From Pseudomonas fluorescens (GTDB lineage Bacteria > Pseudomonadota > Gammaproteobacteria > Pseudomonadales > Pseudomonadaceae), in assembly GCA_902825215.1 (NCBI GenBank), contig LR782234.1, positions 1,178,001 through 1,242,000 on the forward strand: 64,000 nucleotides of DNA, given 5' to 3'. The notes beneath the pieces are model-generated. The model saw only the letters and a list, made by a program, of their open reading frames with translations. It had not been told where the DNA came from and did not search any database. The position numbers were made by a program, and so were the translations under genes. Shown here one piece after another: positions 25,394-34,093 of this stretch. Numbering within the stretch: the first letter of the stretch is position 1; every line of letters begins with the position of its first letter.

Positions 25394-25526
25394 CCCTTGT
25401 TCCTCGTGCTGTACAGCGGCGCTCGTCGACGGCCGCAAAAAGCGGCTCAACGTACGCGAAATTCTGGAGGGGCGTAAACAACATCGACCAGCAGAGCTGG
25501 CCGATGCTTGTAACGATCAGCCGTAA

Positions 25527-26042
25527 TTAAACGACTGGAGCACGCCAGTCATCGGAACCCGAAGTACCGGATACTTCGTGGGTCCAGGTGATTTTGCGGT
25601 AGGTGAACTGCACTTCTTCCAGGTGGGTGAAGTGCGCGTTGCCTGGATCCTGGCAGTTGTGCATTTTGTTGTTGATGGCGACGATGATCGCGTCTTCCAG
25701 TTTGGTGGTGTAGTAGTGCTCTTGGGTGCCTTGCGCCGAAGTGCGGTACCACTGGATAACGATTTCGCTCATGCGCTCGCCGGAAGTCAGTGCTGCTTGC
25801 AGCAGTGGCGAAGCCTTGTCGTAGACCTTGGTGATCACAACTGGCTTGTGAACGCGCTGACCGGTTGGCTGACCGGATTGCGGGTCACGCGGGATGATCA
25901 CGTCGTGGGTGAAAGCCTGAACCATGACCTGGTCTTCGTGGCCTTCCTGGTAGGTGTTGCCTACGGAGTCAGCGGTGAATGCGCCTGCAGTGATCAGGCC
26001 TTGTTTTTCGCCGGTAACCGACATGTACGCTGGTGTTGCCAT
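25527..26042 (-). CDS. hcp: Type VI secretion tube protein Hcp
   Basis: 171 residues with the Hcp fold: MATPAYMSVTGEKQGLITAGAF, HDVIIPRDPQSGQPTGQRVHKPVVITKVYDKASPLL and the C-terminal VQFTYRKITWTHEVSGTSGSDDW. Hcp hexamers stack into the secreted inner tube. AAGGAG lies 10 bp before the ATG. It is the first gene of the minus-strand hcp-vgrG-DUF4123-rhs-immunity unit and is preceded by a sigma54-like promoter. No structural T6SS genes (tssB/C, clpV) are nearby, so this is an orphan effector cluster that relies on apparatus genes elsewhere. Confidence 0.95.
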   Translation of the reverse strand: MATPAYMSVTGEKQGLITAGAFTADSVGNTYQEGHEDQVMVQAFTHDVIIPRDPQSGQPTGQRVHKPVVITKVYDKASPLLQAALTSGERMSEIVIQWYRTSAQGTQEHYYTTKLEDAIIVAINNKMHNCQDPGNAHFTHLEEVQFTYRKITWTHEVSGTSGSDDWRAPVV

Positions 26043-26112
26043 GGGGTGCTCTCCTTGCGGATAAATTTAAGGTGCCCGGGAGGCGAAATCGCCCGGTGGG
26101 TGCCTGACTGTT

Positions 26113-26129
26113 ATCAAGGAGCGTGCCAG
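26113..26129 (-). promoter_or_regulatory. Putative sigma54 (-24/-12) promoter of hcp
   Basis: The minus strand reads CTGGCACGCTCCTTGAT, matching the YTGGCACGrNNNTTGCW consensus except for A in place of C in the -12 element. It lies about 70 bp upstream of the hcp start. Orphan hcp/vgrG operons of Pseudomonas are often RpoN-dependent, which supports the reading. Confidence 0.7.
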
Positions 26130-26214
26130 GTTTGCTGAAGTGCCCGGGCGGCGGGAGCGCAGCGGTGGTTGGCGAGCACTCGGTGCGATTTTCAGCGTGG
26201 AAATCAGAAGAAAG

Positions 26215-26337
26215 TGCGCAAGAAGTTGCGCAGTGCTGCGCAACTTCTTGCGCACTTGGCTGCAGGCCTTGTCCGGCGTGATCTGCAGAGGATTTACCTA
26301 CTGAAATATTACGACCAACTGCGCAACTTCTTGCGCA
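26215..26337. promoter_or_regulatory. Three identical 18-bp dyads upstream of hcp (candidate enhancer sites)
   Basis: TGCGCAACTTCTTGCGCA is a 7-4-7 perfect inverted repeat. It occurs at 26215-26232 (reverse orientation), 26237-26254 and 26320-26337, with no mismatch among the copies. The centres are about 95, 118 and 200 bp upstream of the -24 element, the normal distance for a sigma54 enhancer-binding protein. The first two sites are arranged head to head and could also form a long hairpin. Confidence 0.72.
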
Positions 26338-26368
26338 GTTGGGTATTTTTTGGGACCGCGGTGCCTGC

Positions 26369-26526
26369 TTCGCGAGCAGGCTCGCTCCCACAATGGATTT
26401 GTGTGTTGCTCCGCAGCTTGCGTCCACAGCGAAACCTATGGGAGCGAGCCTGCTCGCGAAGGCGTCTGTTCAGGTCAAACATTGGTGACTGACCCACCGC
26501 TATCGCGAGCAGGCTTGCTCCCACGG
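26369..26526. repeat. Three REP units between the hcp control region and wspA
   Basis: TTCGCGAGCAGGCTCGCTCC at 26369, the reverse form GGGAGCGAGCCTGCTCGCGA near 26438, and ATCGCGAGCAGGCTTGCTCC at 26501. The first two form a REPIN and the third stands alone. A TATACT at 26617-26622 is a possible -10 box for wspA, without a clear -35. Confidence 0.85.
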
Positions 26527-26655
26527 GGATGGTGGCTGGCCCAGATTTGAGCCAGCCACAAGGGCGCGGCGCAGGAGGGTTAGAAAGCGTCTTATAAATG
26601 AAACAGCGCGCTCGGCTATACTCCCCGCATTTCGATCAGGCACCGAGGAATCACT

Positions 26656-28278
26656 GTGAAGAACTGGACGTTGCGCCAACGCATTTTGGCGAGCTTTGCG
26701 GTGATTATCGCCATCATGCTGATGATGGTGGTGCTCTCTTATTCACGGCTGTTGAAGATCGAGGCCAGTGAAAACAGCGTGCGCGACGATGCCATCCCTG
26801 GCGTTTATTACAGCTCGATGATTCGCGGCGCGTGGGTCGACAGTTATTTGCAGACCCAGGAATTGCTGGGCCTGAAGGAAGGGCAGGGCATTTCCAGCGA
26901 AGACGCTGCCGACTACAAGGCCTTTGAGACACGCCTGCAAGAGCAGATGGCCAACTATCGCAAGACCATGGCAACCGATGAGGACCGCTCCGAATTCGCC
27001 CTGTTCGAGAAATACCATGACGCCTATATCGAGATTCAGGATGCCGTGCTCGACCTGCACCGGCGCAATCTTGAGGCCGAGGCGATCAAGCTGTTCACCG
27101 AAAAGCTGACTCCGGCCTGGTACACCGGGCGCATGAAACTCAATGACATCATCGGCGAGAACAAGGTTGTCGCCGACAATGCCATGGCCAATATCGATGA
27201 TGCCGTGGCGGCCGCCAAAGTCAGCATGATCATTTCTCTGCTGGTCGCCGTACTGGTTGCCGGCTTGTGCGGTCTGTTGCTGATGCGCGCGATCATGGCG
27301 CCGATGAACCGCATCGTCACGATCCTCGAAATCATGCGCACCGGCGACCTCAGTTCGCGTCTGAACCTTGATCGCAAAGACGAGTTCGGCGCGGTCGAAA
27401 CCGGCTTCAACGACATGATGACCGAACTGACTGCGCTGGTTTCCCAGGCGCAGCGCTCGTCAGTGCAGGTGACCACCTCGGTGACCGAAATCGCCGCCAC
27501 CTCCAAGCAACAGCAAGCCACCGCCACCGAAACCGCCGCCACCACCACCGAGATCGGCGCGACCTCGCGGGAGATTGCTGCCACCTCGCGAGACCTGGTG
27601 CGCACCATGACCGAAGTCTCCACCGCTGCCGATCAGGCCTCGGTGCTCGCCGGCTCCGGCCAGCAAGGCCTGGCGCGCATGGAAGACACCATGCACTCGG
27701 TGATGGGCGCGGCCGATCTGGTCAATGCCAAACTGGCGATCCTCAACGAGAAGGCCGGCAACATCAATCAGGTGGTCGTCACCATCGTCAAAGTCGCCGA
27801 CCAGACCAACCTGCTGTCGCTCAACGCTGCCATCGAAGCCGAGAAGGCGGGCGAATACGGGCGCGGGTTTGCCGTGGTCGCCACCGAAGTACGGCGTCTG
27901 GCCGACCAGACCGCCGTCGCCACTTACGACATCGAACAAATGGTCCGCGAGATCCAGTCGGCAGTGTCGGCCGGGGTGATGGGCATGGACAAATTCTCTG
28001 AAGAAGTGCGTCGCGGCATGTCCGAAGTTCAGCAGGTCGGCGAGCAGTTGTCGCAGATCATTCATCAGGTGCAGGCGCTGGCGCCGCGGGTGTTGATGGT
28101 CAACGAAGGCATGCAGGCCCAGGCCACCGGCGCCGAGCAGATCAACCATGCGCTGGTGCAGTTGGGCGATGCCAGCAGCCAGACCGTCGAATCGCTGCGC
28201 CAGGCCAGTTTCGCCATCGACGAACTGAGCCAGGTGGCCGTCGGGCTGCGCAGCGGCGTTTCGCGATTCAAAGTCTGA
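26656..28278 (+). CDS. wspA: Methyl-accepting chemoreceptor WspA
   Basis: 540 residues from a GTG start. Transmembrane helices are at about 15-33 and 193-215, flanking a roughly 160-residue periplasmic four-helix-type sensor. A HAMP domain and a long signalling coiled coil follow, with the invariant hairpin tip QTNLLSLNAAIEAEKAGEYG near residue 379. It is the receptor of the Wsp surface-sensing system, which drives cyclic-di-GMP production through WspE and WspR. First gene of seven; its TGA overlaps the wspB ATG. No C-terminal CheR-binding pentapeptide is present. Confidence 0.96.
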   Translation: MKNWTLRQRILASFAVIIAIMLMMVVLSYSRLLKIEASENSVRDDAIPGVYYSSMIRGAWVDSYLQTQELLGLKEGQGISSEDAADYKAFETRLQEQMANYRKTMATDEDRSEFALFEKYHDAYIEIQDAVLDLHRRNLEAEAIKLFTEKLTPAWYTGRMKLNDIIGENKVVADNAMANIDDAVAAAKVSMIISLLVAVLVAGLCGLLLMRAIMAPMNRIVTILEIMRTGDLSSRLNLDRKDEFGAVETGFNDMMTELTALVSQAQRSSVQVTTSVTEIAATSKQQQATATETAATTTEIGATSREIAATSRDLVRTMTEVSTAADQASVLAGSGQQGLARMEDTMHSVMGAADLVNAKLAILNEKAGNINQVVVTIVKVADQTNLLSLNAAIEAEKAGEYGRGFAVVATEVRRLADQTAVATYDIEQMVREIQSAVSAGVMGMDKFSEEVRRGMSEVQQVGEQLSQIIHQVQALAPRVLMVNEGMQAQATGAEQINHALVQLGDASSQTVESLRQASFAIDELSQVAVGLRSGVSRFKV

Positions 28279-28814
28279 TGAACGAAGTCATCGCCAAGCG
28301 CGGTGTAGCGCCAGTGACGAAACCGGTATTGTTTCTGCTGTTTCGCATCGGCAGCGAACGTTACGCCCTGCGCGCCACCGAAGTGGCGGAAGTCTTGCCG
28401 CGCGTGGCGTTGAAGCCGATTGCCCGGGCGCCGCAATGGGTCGCCGGGGTGTTTGCCTATCGCGGCGCGGTAGTGCCGGTCATCGACCTCAGCGCCTTGA
28501 CCTTCGGCCAGCCTGCCGAGGCGCGCACCAGCACGCGGCTGGTGCTGGTCAACTATCGCCCGGATGATGCCGAGTCCGCGCAGTGGCTCGGGCTGATTCT
28601 TGAGCAGGCGACCGATACCCTGCGCTGCCATCCTGAAGATTTTCAACCCTACGGCCTCGATAACCGCGAGGCGCCGTACCTCGGTCCGGTGCGCGAAGAC
28701 GCCCATGGGCTGGTGCAGTGGGTGCGGGTCCATGACTTGCTCGACGAGTCGGTGCGCGCCTTGCTGTTTCCCGATCCGCCGCGCGACCCGGCGCAGCTTG
28801 AGGCGCAGGCATGA
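28278..28814 (+). CDS. wspB: CheW-like coupling protein WspB
   Basis: 178 residues with a single CheW domain: FRIGSERYALRATEVAEVLPR, APQWVAGVFAYRGAVVPVIDL and STRLVLVNY. It couples the WspA receptor array to the WspE kinase. It overlaps wspA by one base and wspC by ATGA, so translation is coupled on both sides. The tail DLLDESVRALLFPD is typical of the Wsp version. Confidence 0.94.
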   Translation: MNEVIAKRGVAPVTKPVLFLLFRIGSERYALRATEVAEVLPRVALKPIARAPQWVAGVFAYRGAVVPVIDLSALTFGQPAEARTSTRLVLVNYRPDDAESAQWLGLILEQATDTLRCHPEDFQPYGLDNREAPYLGPVREDAHGLVQWVRVHDLLDESVRALLFPDPPRDPAQLEAQA

Positions 28815-30085
28815 GCGGCGATCAGCGGTTTTTCGACTTTCTCAAAGAGCGCATCGGTCTCGATGTAACGTCGGTCGGCCCGGCGATCATCGAGCGCGCC
28901 GTGCGTCAGCGCACCACGCTTTCGCAGGCGGCTGATAGCGACGATTACTGGCGATTGCTGCAAGGCTCGCGGGATGAACAGCAGGCGCTGATCGAAGCGG
29001 TGATCGTGCCGGAGACATGGTTTTTCCGATATCCGGAATCCTTTGCCACGCTGGGCAAACTGGCGCGCACCCGGCTTAAAGAACTGAATAACATGCGCGC
29101 TCTGCGCATCCTCAGCTTGCCGTGTTCCACTGGCGAAGAACCCTATTCGATTGCCATGGCCCTGCTCGATGCCGGATTGCAGCCGCATCAATTCAAGGTC
29201 GACGGCATGGACGTCAGCCCGCTTTCGGTAGAGAAGGCGCGGCGTGCGTTGTATGGCAAGAACTCGTTTCGCGGCCAGGATCTGGATTTCCGCGAACGGC
29301 ATTTTTTCGCCGAGCAGGATGGCCATCGGATCAACGAAAACGTGCGTGAACAGGTGCGCTTGCAGGTCGGCAATGTGCTCGATCCAACGCTATTGGCCAG
29401 TGAGCCGGCGTTCGATTTTGTGTTCTGCCGCAACTTGCTGATCTACTTCGACCAGCCGACCCAGAAGCAGGTGTTCGAAGTGCTCAAGCGCCTGACGCAT
29501 TTCGACGGCGTGCTGTTTATCGGCCCCGCCGAGGGCAGTCTGCTCGGCCGCCTGGGCATGCGCTCGATCGGCATTCCCCAGTCGTTCGCGTTCAGCCGTC
29601 ACAGCGAGCCGCACCCTGAGCCGTTGCCGACACCGAAACCGATCGCCGTGCCGATCAGCCAAGCGCTGCGCAATCCACCACCAGCGCCGGTCGTGCGCAA
29701 TCGCCCGTTTGCCGCCGTCACGCCATTGCCGACCGTGCCCAGAGCCGCGAATCAGGACGCCGCGACCTTGCTGGCGCACATCGCTGCGCTGGCCAACGAA
29801 GGCAAAAGTGCCGAAGCGCGCGCCGCTTGCGAACAGTACCTGCGCAGCCATGAACCGGTGGCGCAGGTGTTCTACTGGCTCGGTCTGCTCAGCGATGTCG
29901 CCGGCCTGACCCTTGAAGCCCAGGGTTTCTACCGCAAGGCGTTGTACCTCGAACCGCAACACCCCGAAGCGTTGATGCACCTGGCGGCGTTGCTGCAAGC
30001 CCAGGGCGACACGGCGGGTGCCCGACGATTGCAGGAGCGTGCCGCCCGCAGCGGCCGCACCGCCGACAGTGAGCGCAAACGATGA
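28811..30085 (+). CDS. wspC: CheR-type methyltransferase WspC with C-terminal TPR region
   Basis: 424 residues. The CheR N-terminal helical domain is followed by the SAM-binding domain: CSTGEEPYSIAMALLDAG near 105, GMDVSPLSVEKA near 137 and DFVFCRNLLIYFDQ near 204. A Pro-rich linker (residues 265-310) leads to tetratricopeptide-like helices (VFYWLGLLSDVAGLTLEAQGFYRKALYL). It methylates WspA glutamates and is opposed by WspF. In sequence it is intact. Confidence 0.94.
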   Translation: MSGDQRFFDFLKERIGLDVTSVGPAIIERAVRQRTTLSQAADSDDYWRLLQGSRDEQQALIEAVIVPETWFFRYPESFATLGKLARTRLKELNNMRALRILSLPCSTGEEPYSIAMALLDAGLQPHQFKVDGMDVSPLSVEKARRALYGKNSFRGQDLDFRERHFFAEQDGHRINENVREQVRLQVGNVLDPTLLASEPAFDFVFCRNLLIYFDQPTQKQVFEVLKRLTHFDGVLFIGPAEGSLLGRLGMRSIGIPQSFAFSRHSEPHPEPLPTPKPIAVPISQALRNPPPAPVVRNRPFAAVTPLPTVPRAANQDAATLLAHIAALANEGKSAEARAACEQYLRSHEPVAQVFYWLGLLSDVAGLTLEAQGFYRKALYLEPQHPEALMHLAALLQAQGDTAGARRLQERAARSGRTADSERKR

Positions 30086-30765
30086 TCGCGTCCGATTCTT
30101 TGAACGTCACCCACGAAGACGCCCGCGCCATCGACGATTGCTGGAATCGCATCGGCATTCATGGCGACAAGTCCTGCCCGCTGCTCGAAGAACACATTCA
30201 TTGCCGCAACTGCTCGGTGTATTCCGCCGCCGCCACGCGTCTGCTCGACCGTTACGCGTTGCAGCAGGACGAGCGCGACCCGGTGGCCAGCGCCGTGGAA
30301 ACGGACGTAAAGACCCGCTCGCTGCTGATGTTCCGCCTCGGCGAAGAATGGCTGGGGCTGGCCACGCGCAGTCTGGTGGAAGTCGCGCCGATGCAGGCCA
30401 TTCACTCATTGCCGCACCAGCGCTCGCGAGCTCTGCTGGGCGTGGCCAACGTGCGCGGTGCGCTGGTGGCGTGCCTGTCGCTGGTGGACTTGCTCGATCT
30501 GGATGCCAATGCCGCGCCGGCCACCGGTGAGCGGATCATGCCGCGCATGCTGATCATTGCCGCCCATGGCGGGCCGGTGGTGGTGCCGGTGGACGAGGTC
30601 GACGGCATTCATGCCATTGACGAGCGCATCCTTGCGGCGGCGTCGCAATCCGCTGCCCAGGCCAGCGCCAAATACACTCGCGGTGTCCTGCAATATCGTG
30701 GTCGCAGCTTGCGCTGGCTCGACGAAGAACAGTTGCTGTCCGCCGTCACCCGGAGCCTGACATGA
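30082..30765 (+). CDS. wspD: CheW-like coupling protein WspD
   Basis: 227 residues. An N-terminal extension with a CPLLEEHIHCRNC cysteine cluster (residues 33-45) precedes a CheW domain beginning LLMFRLGEEWLGLATRSLVEVAP. It is the second coupling protein of the Wsp complex. The closely spaced Cys/His residues might bind a metal, but this is inference. ATGA overlaps join it to wspC and wspE. Confidence 0.92.
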   Translation: MIASDSLNVTHEDARAIDDCWNRIGIHGDKSCPLLEEHIHCRNCSVYSAAATRLLDRYALQQDERDPVASAVETDVKTRSLLMFRLGEEWLGLATRSLVEVAPMQAIHSLPHQRSRALLGVANVRGALVACLSLVDLLDLDANAAPATGERIMPRMLIIAAHGGPVVVPVDEVDGIHAIDERILAAASQSAAQASAKYTRGVLQYRGRSLRWLDEEQLLSAVTRSLT

Positions 30766-33038
30766 CCCCCGAGCAAATGCGCGACGCCTCGCTGCTCGAG
30801 CTGTTCAGCCTTGAAGCTGAAGCCCAGACTCAGGTTCTCAGCGCCGGGCTGTTGGCGCTGGAGCGCAACCCGACCCAGGCCGACCACCTCGAATCGTGCA
30901 TGCGCGCGGCGCATTCACTCAAAGGCGCGGCGCGGATCGTCGGCATCGATAGCGGCGTCAGCGTCGCCCATGTCATGGAAGATTGCCTGGTCAGCGCGCA
31001 GGAAGGGCGCCTGCTGCTGCGCCCCGAGCATATCGACGCGTTGTTGCAGGGCACGGATTTGCTCATGCGCATCGCTACCCCGACGAACGCGCCGCAACCG
31101 CCAGACATCAAGGCCTATGTAGCGTTGATGGCGCGGTTGCTCGATCCGTCGGCAGCCCCGATACCGGTAGCCGCACCGCCGATGGCCGAGCTGCAACTTG
31201 AGCCCGCGCCGGTGCGTGCGCCTTCCGTGGAAACGCCAGTCGAAACTGCCGAACCGGCGCCGCGCAAAAGCAAACGCACCACTGAAGGTGGCGAGCGCGT
31301 CTTGCGGGTGACCGCCGAACGCCTGAACAGCCTGCTCGATCTGTCGAGCAAATCGCTGGTGGAAACCCAGCGGCTCAAGCCGCATCTGGCAACCATGCAG
31401 CGCCTCAAACGCATGCAGAACAACGGCCTGCGCGCGCTGGAAAACCTCAACGTGCATCTCAAGGAACACGCCTTGAGCCTCGAGGCGCTGGAAGCCCTCG
31501 AAGACGCACGTCGTTTGCTCGCCGAATCGCAACAACTGCTCAGCGAGAAAAACGCTGAACTGGATGAGTTCGCCTGGCAGGCCAGCCAGCGCGCGCAAGT
31601 GCTCTACGATACTGCGCTGGCCTGTCGCATGCGCCCGTTCGCCGACGTCCTTAGCGGACAGGTGCGCATGGTCCGCGATCTGGGGCGCAGCCTCGGCAAA
31701 CAGGTACGCCTGGAGATCGAAGGCGAGAAAACCCAGGTCGACCGCGACGTGCTGGAAAAGCTTGAAGCACCGCTGACGCACTTGTTGCGCAACGCGGTCG
31801 ATCACGGCATCGAAACGCCCGAACAACGCCTGCTCCAGGGCAAGCCGGAAGAAGGCCTGATTCGCCTGCGCGCCTCGCATCAGGCCGGTTTGCTGGTGCT
31901 GGAACTGAGTGACGACGGCAACGGTGTCGACCTGGAAAAGGTCCGCCGCAGCATCGTCGAACGGCAGTTATCCCCAGCCGAAACCGCTGCGCAGTTGAGC
32001 GAGGAAGAACTGCTGACCTTCCTGTTCCTGCCCGGTTTCAGTTTGCGCGACAAGGTCACCGAAGTGTCCGGTCGCGGCGTCGGCCTCGATGCGGTGCAGC
32101 ACATGGTCCGCCAGTTGCGCGGGGCCGTGGTGCTGGAGCAGACGGCGGGCGAGGGCAGTCGCTTTCATCTGGAAGTGCCGTTGACCCTGTCGGTGGTGCG
32201 CAGTCTCGTGGTGGCCGTCGGTGAAGAGGCTTATGCCTTTCCCCTGGCGCACATCGAACGCATGTGCGATCTGGCCCCCGAAGACATCGTTCAGGTCGAA
32301 GGCCGCCAGCATTTCTGGTACGAAGGCCGGCATGTCGGGCTGGTCGCGGCCAGTCAATTGCTCAATCGCCCGGCCAGCCAGAACAGCGGCGAAACCCTCA
32401 AGGTCGTGGTGATCCGCGAGCGCGATGCGATCTATGGCGTCGCGGTCGAGCGCTTTATCGGCGAACGAACGCTGGTGGTGTTGCCGCTGGATGAGCGGCT
32501 AGGCAAGGTTCAGGACATTTCCGCCGGCGCCTTGCTCGATGACGGTTCGGTGGTGCTGATCGTTGACGTCGAAGACATGTTGCGCTCGGTCGACAAACTG
32601 CTCAACACCGGGCGCCTGGAGCGTATTGCCCGTCACGGTAACCAAGCCGCGGAAGCGGCGCGCAAGCGGGTGCTGGTGGTCGACGATTCGCTGACCGTGC
32701 GCGAACTGCAACGCAAACTCTTGCTCAACCGTGGCTACGACGTCGCCGTAGCGGTCGACGGCATGGACGGCTGGAATGCCCTGCGTTCCGAGGACTTCGA
32801 TTTGCTGATCACCGACATCGACATGCCGCGCATGGACGGCATCGAGCTGGTCAGCCTGCTGCGCCGCGACAACCGCTTGCAATCGCTGCCGGTGATGGTC
32901 GTCTCGTACAAGGACCGCGAAGAAGACCGGCGTCGTGGACTGGACGCCGGCGCCGACTATTATCTAGCCAAAGCCAGTTTTCATGACGACGCCCTGCTCG
33001 ACGCAGTGGTCGAGCTCATCGGAGGAGCGCGGGCATGA
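30762..33038 (+). CDS. wspE: Hybrid CheA-type histidine kinase WspE
   Basis: 758 residues. The Hpt domain carries its phospho-His in RAAHSLKGAARI (H51). A dimerisation region follows, then a HATPase domain (LLRNAVDHGIETPEQR, LSDDGNGVDLEKV, GRGVGLDAVQHMVRQL) and a CheW-like regulatory domain. The C-terminal receiver opens RVLVVDDSLTVRE, with the phospho-Asp in LLITDIDMPRMDG. It passes phosphate to WspR and WspF. All catalytic blocks are intact. Confidence 0.95.
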   Translation: MTPEQMRDASLLELFSLEAEAQTQVLSAGLLALERNPTQADHLESCMRAAHSLKGAARIVGIDSGVSVAHVMEDCLVSAQEGRLLLRPEHIDALLQGTDLLMRIATPTNAPQPPDIKAYVALMARLLDPSAAPIPVAAPPMAELQLEPAPVRAPSVETPVETAEPAPRKSKRTTEGGERVLRVTAERLNSLLDLSSKSLVETQRLKPHLATMQRLKRMQNNGLRALENLNVHLKEHALSLEALEALEDARRLLAESQQLLSEKNAELDEFAWQASQRAQVLYDTALACRMRPFADVLSGQVRMVRDLGRSLGKQVRLEIEGEKTQVDRDVLEKLEAPLTHLLRNAVDHGIETPEQRLLQGKPEEGLIRLRASHQAGLLVLELSDDGNGVDLEKVRRSIVERQLSPAETAAQLSEEELLTFLFLPGFSLRDKVTEVSGRGVGLDAVQHMVRQLRGAVVLEQTAGEGSRFHLEVPLTLSVVRSLVVAVGEEAYAFPLAHIERMCDLAPEDIVQVEGRQHFWYEGRHVGLVAASQLLNRPASQNSGETLKVVVIRERDAIYGVAVERFIGERTLVVLPLDERLGKVQDISAGALLDDGSVVLIVDVEDMLRSVDKLLNTGRLERIARHGNQAAEAARKRVLVVDDSLTVRELQRKLLLNRGYDVAVAVDGMDGWNALRSEDFDLLITDIDMPRMDGIELVSLLRRDNRLQSLPVMVVSYKDREEDRRRGLDAGADYYLAKASFHDDALLDAVVELIGGARA

Positions 33039-34045
33039 GGATCGCAATCGTCAACGACATGCCGCTGGCGGTAGAGGCACTGCGCCGGGCGCTGGCCTTC
33101 GAGCCGGCGCATCAGGTGGTCTGGGTCGCGCGCAACGGCGCCGAGGCGGTGCAACTGTGCGCCGAAAACACCCCGGACCTGATCCTGATGGACCTGATCA
33201 TGCCGATCATGGACGGCGTCGAAGCCACCCGCCGGATCATGGCCGAGACCCCGTGCGCCATCGTCATTGTCACCGTCGACCGTCAGCAGAACGTGCACCG
33301 CGTCTTCGAAGCCATGGGCCACGGCGCACTGGATGTGGTCGATACTCCGGCCGTTGGCGGCGGCAACCCGCAGGAAGCGGCGGCGCCGTTGCTGCGCAAG
33401 ATCCTCAATATCGGCTGGCTGATCGGCGACAAGGCTCCGCGGACGCGGCCGGCACCGACGCCCCAGCGCAGTTCGGCCTCACGTCAGCGCCTGGTGGCGA
33501 TTGGTTCGTCCGCTGGCGGCCCGGCAGCGCTGGAGGTTCTGCTCAAAGGTTTGCCCAAAGATTTCTCGGCAGCGATCGTGCTGGTCCAGCATGTGGATCA
33601 GGTTTTCGCTGCGGGCATGGCCGAATGGCTGGCCGGCGCCAGTGGCCTGGACGTGCGTCTGGCCCGCGAAGGCGAGCCGCCACAAAGCGGCGCGGTGCTG
33701 CTGGCCGGGACCAATCACCATATTCGCCTGCTCAAGAACGGCACGCTGGCCTACACCGCCGAACCGGTCAACGAGATTTATCGGCCCTCGATCGACGTGT
33801 TTTTCGAGAGCGTCGCCAATTACTGGAATGGTGACGCCGTCGGGGTTTTATTGACCGGGATGGGGCGCGACGGCGCGCAAGGGCTTAAGCTCATGCGCCA
33901 ACAGGGTTATTTGACCATCGCCCAGGACCAGAACAGCAGTGCGGTGTACGGCATGCCCAAGGCCGCCGCGGCCATCGATGCCGCCGTGGAAATCCGTCCA
34001 CTGGAAAGAATAGCGCCACGATTGCTGGAGGTTTTCCCCAAATGA
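33035..34045 (+). CDS. wspF: CheB-type methylesterase WspF
   Basis: 336 residues. The N-terminal receiver has its phospho-Asp at D53 in LILMDLIMPIMDG. The C-terminal methylesterase has the catalytic Ser in AIGSSAGGPAAL (158-159), a His in LVQHVDQ (186) and an Asp in LLTGMGRDGAQG. It removes methyl groups from WspA and so resets the system. Loss-of-function wspF mutations give wrinkly colonies; no such lesion is visible here. The sequence therefore predicts a smooth ground state. Confidence 0.95.
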   Translation: MRIAIVNDMPLAVEALRRALAFEPAHQVVWVARNGAEAVQLCAENTPDLILMDLIMPIMDGVEATRRIMAETPCAIVIVTVDRQQNVHRVFEAMGHGALDVVDTPAVGGGNPQEAAAPLLRKILNIGWLIGDKAPRTRPAPTPQRSSASRQRLVAIGSSAGGPAALEVLLKGLPKDFSAAIVLVQHVDQVFAAGMAEWLAGASGLDVRLAREGEPPQSGAVLLAGTNHHIRLLKNGTLAYTAEPVNEIYRPSIDVFFESVANYWNGDAVGVLLTGMGRDGAQGLKLMRQQGYLTIAQDQNSSAVYGMPKAAAAIDAAVEIRPLERIAPRLLEVFPK

Positions 34046-34093
34046 ACAGATATGTCCGCAATCCTGGCCCCCGCAGCACTCAGGTGACCGCCC

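Noticed and set aside
25394..25450. Upstream ATG extension of vgrG
   Set aside because: The added 19 residues are unlike VgrG N-termini and the internal ATG at 25393 has a better ribosome-binding site.
24026..25477. A 483-codon plus-strand ORF opposite vgrG
   Set aside because: Antisense shadow in GC-rich coding DNA; vgrG on the minus strand is unambiguous.
26215..26337. TGCGCAACTTCTTGCGCA copies as REP or terminator
   Set aside because: The copies are mismatch-free 18-mers without T tracts and unlike the REP classes of the window; position relative to a sigma54 promoter fits an operator better.
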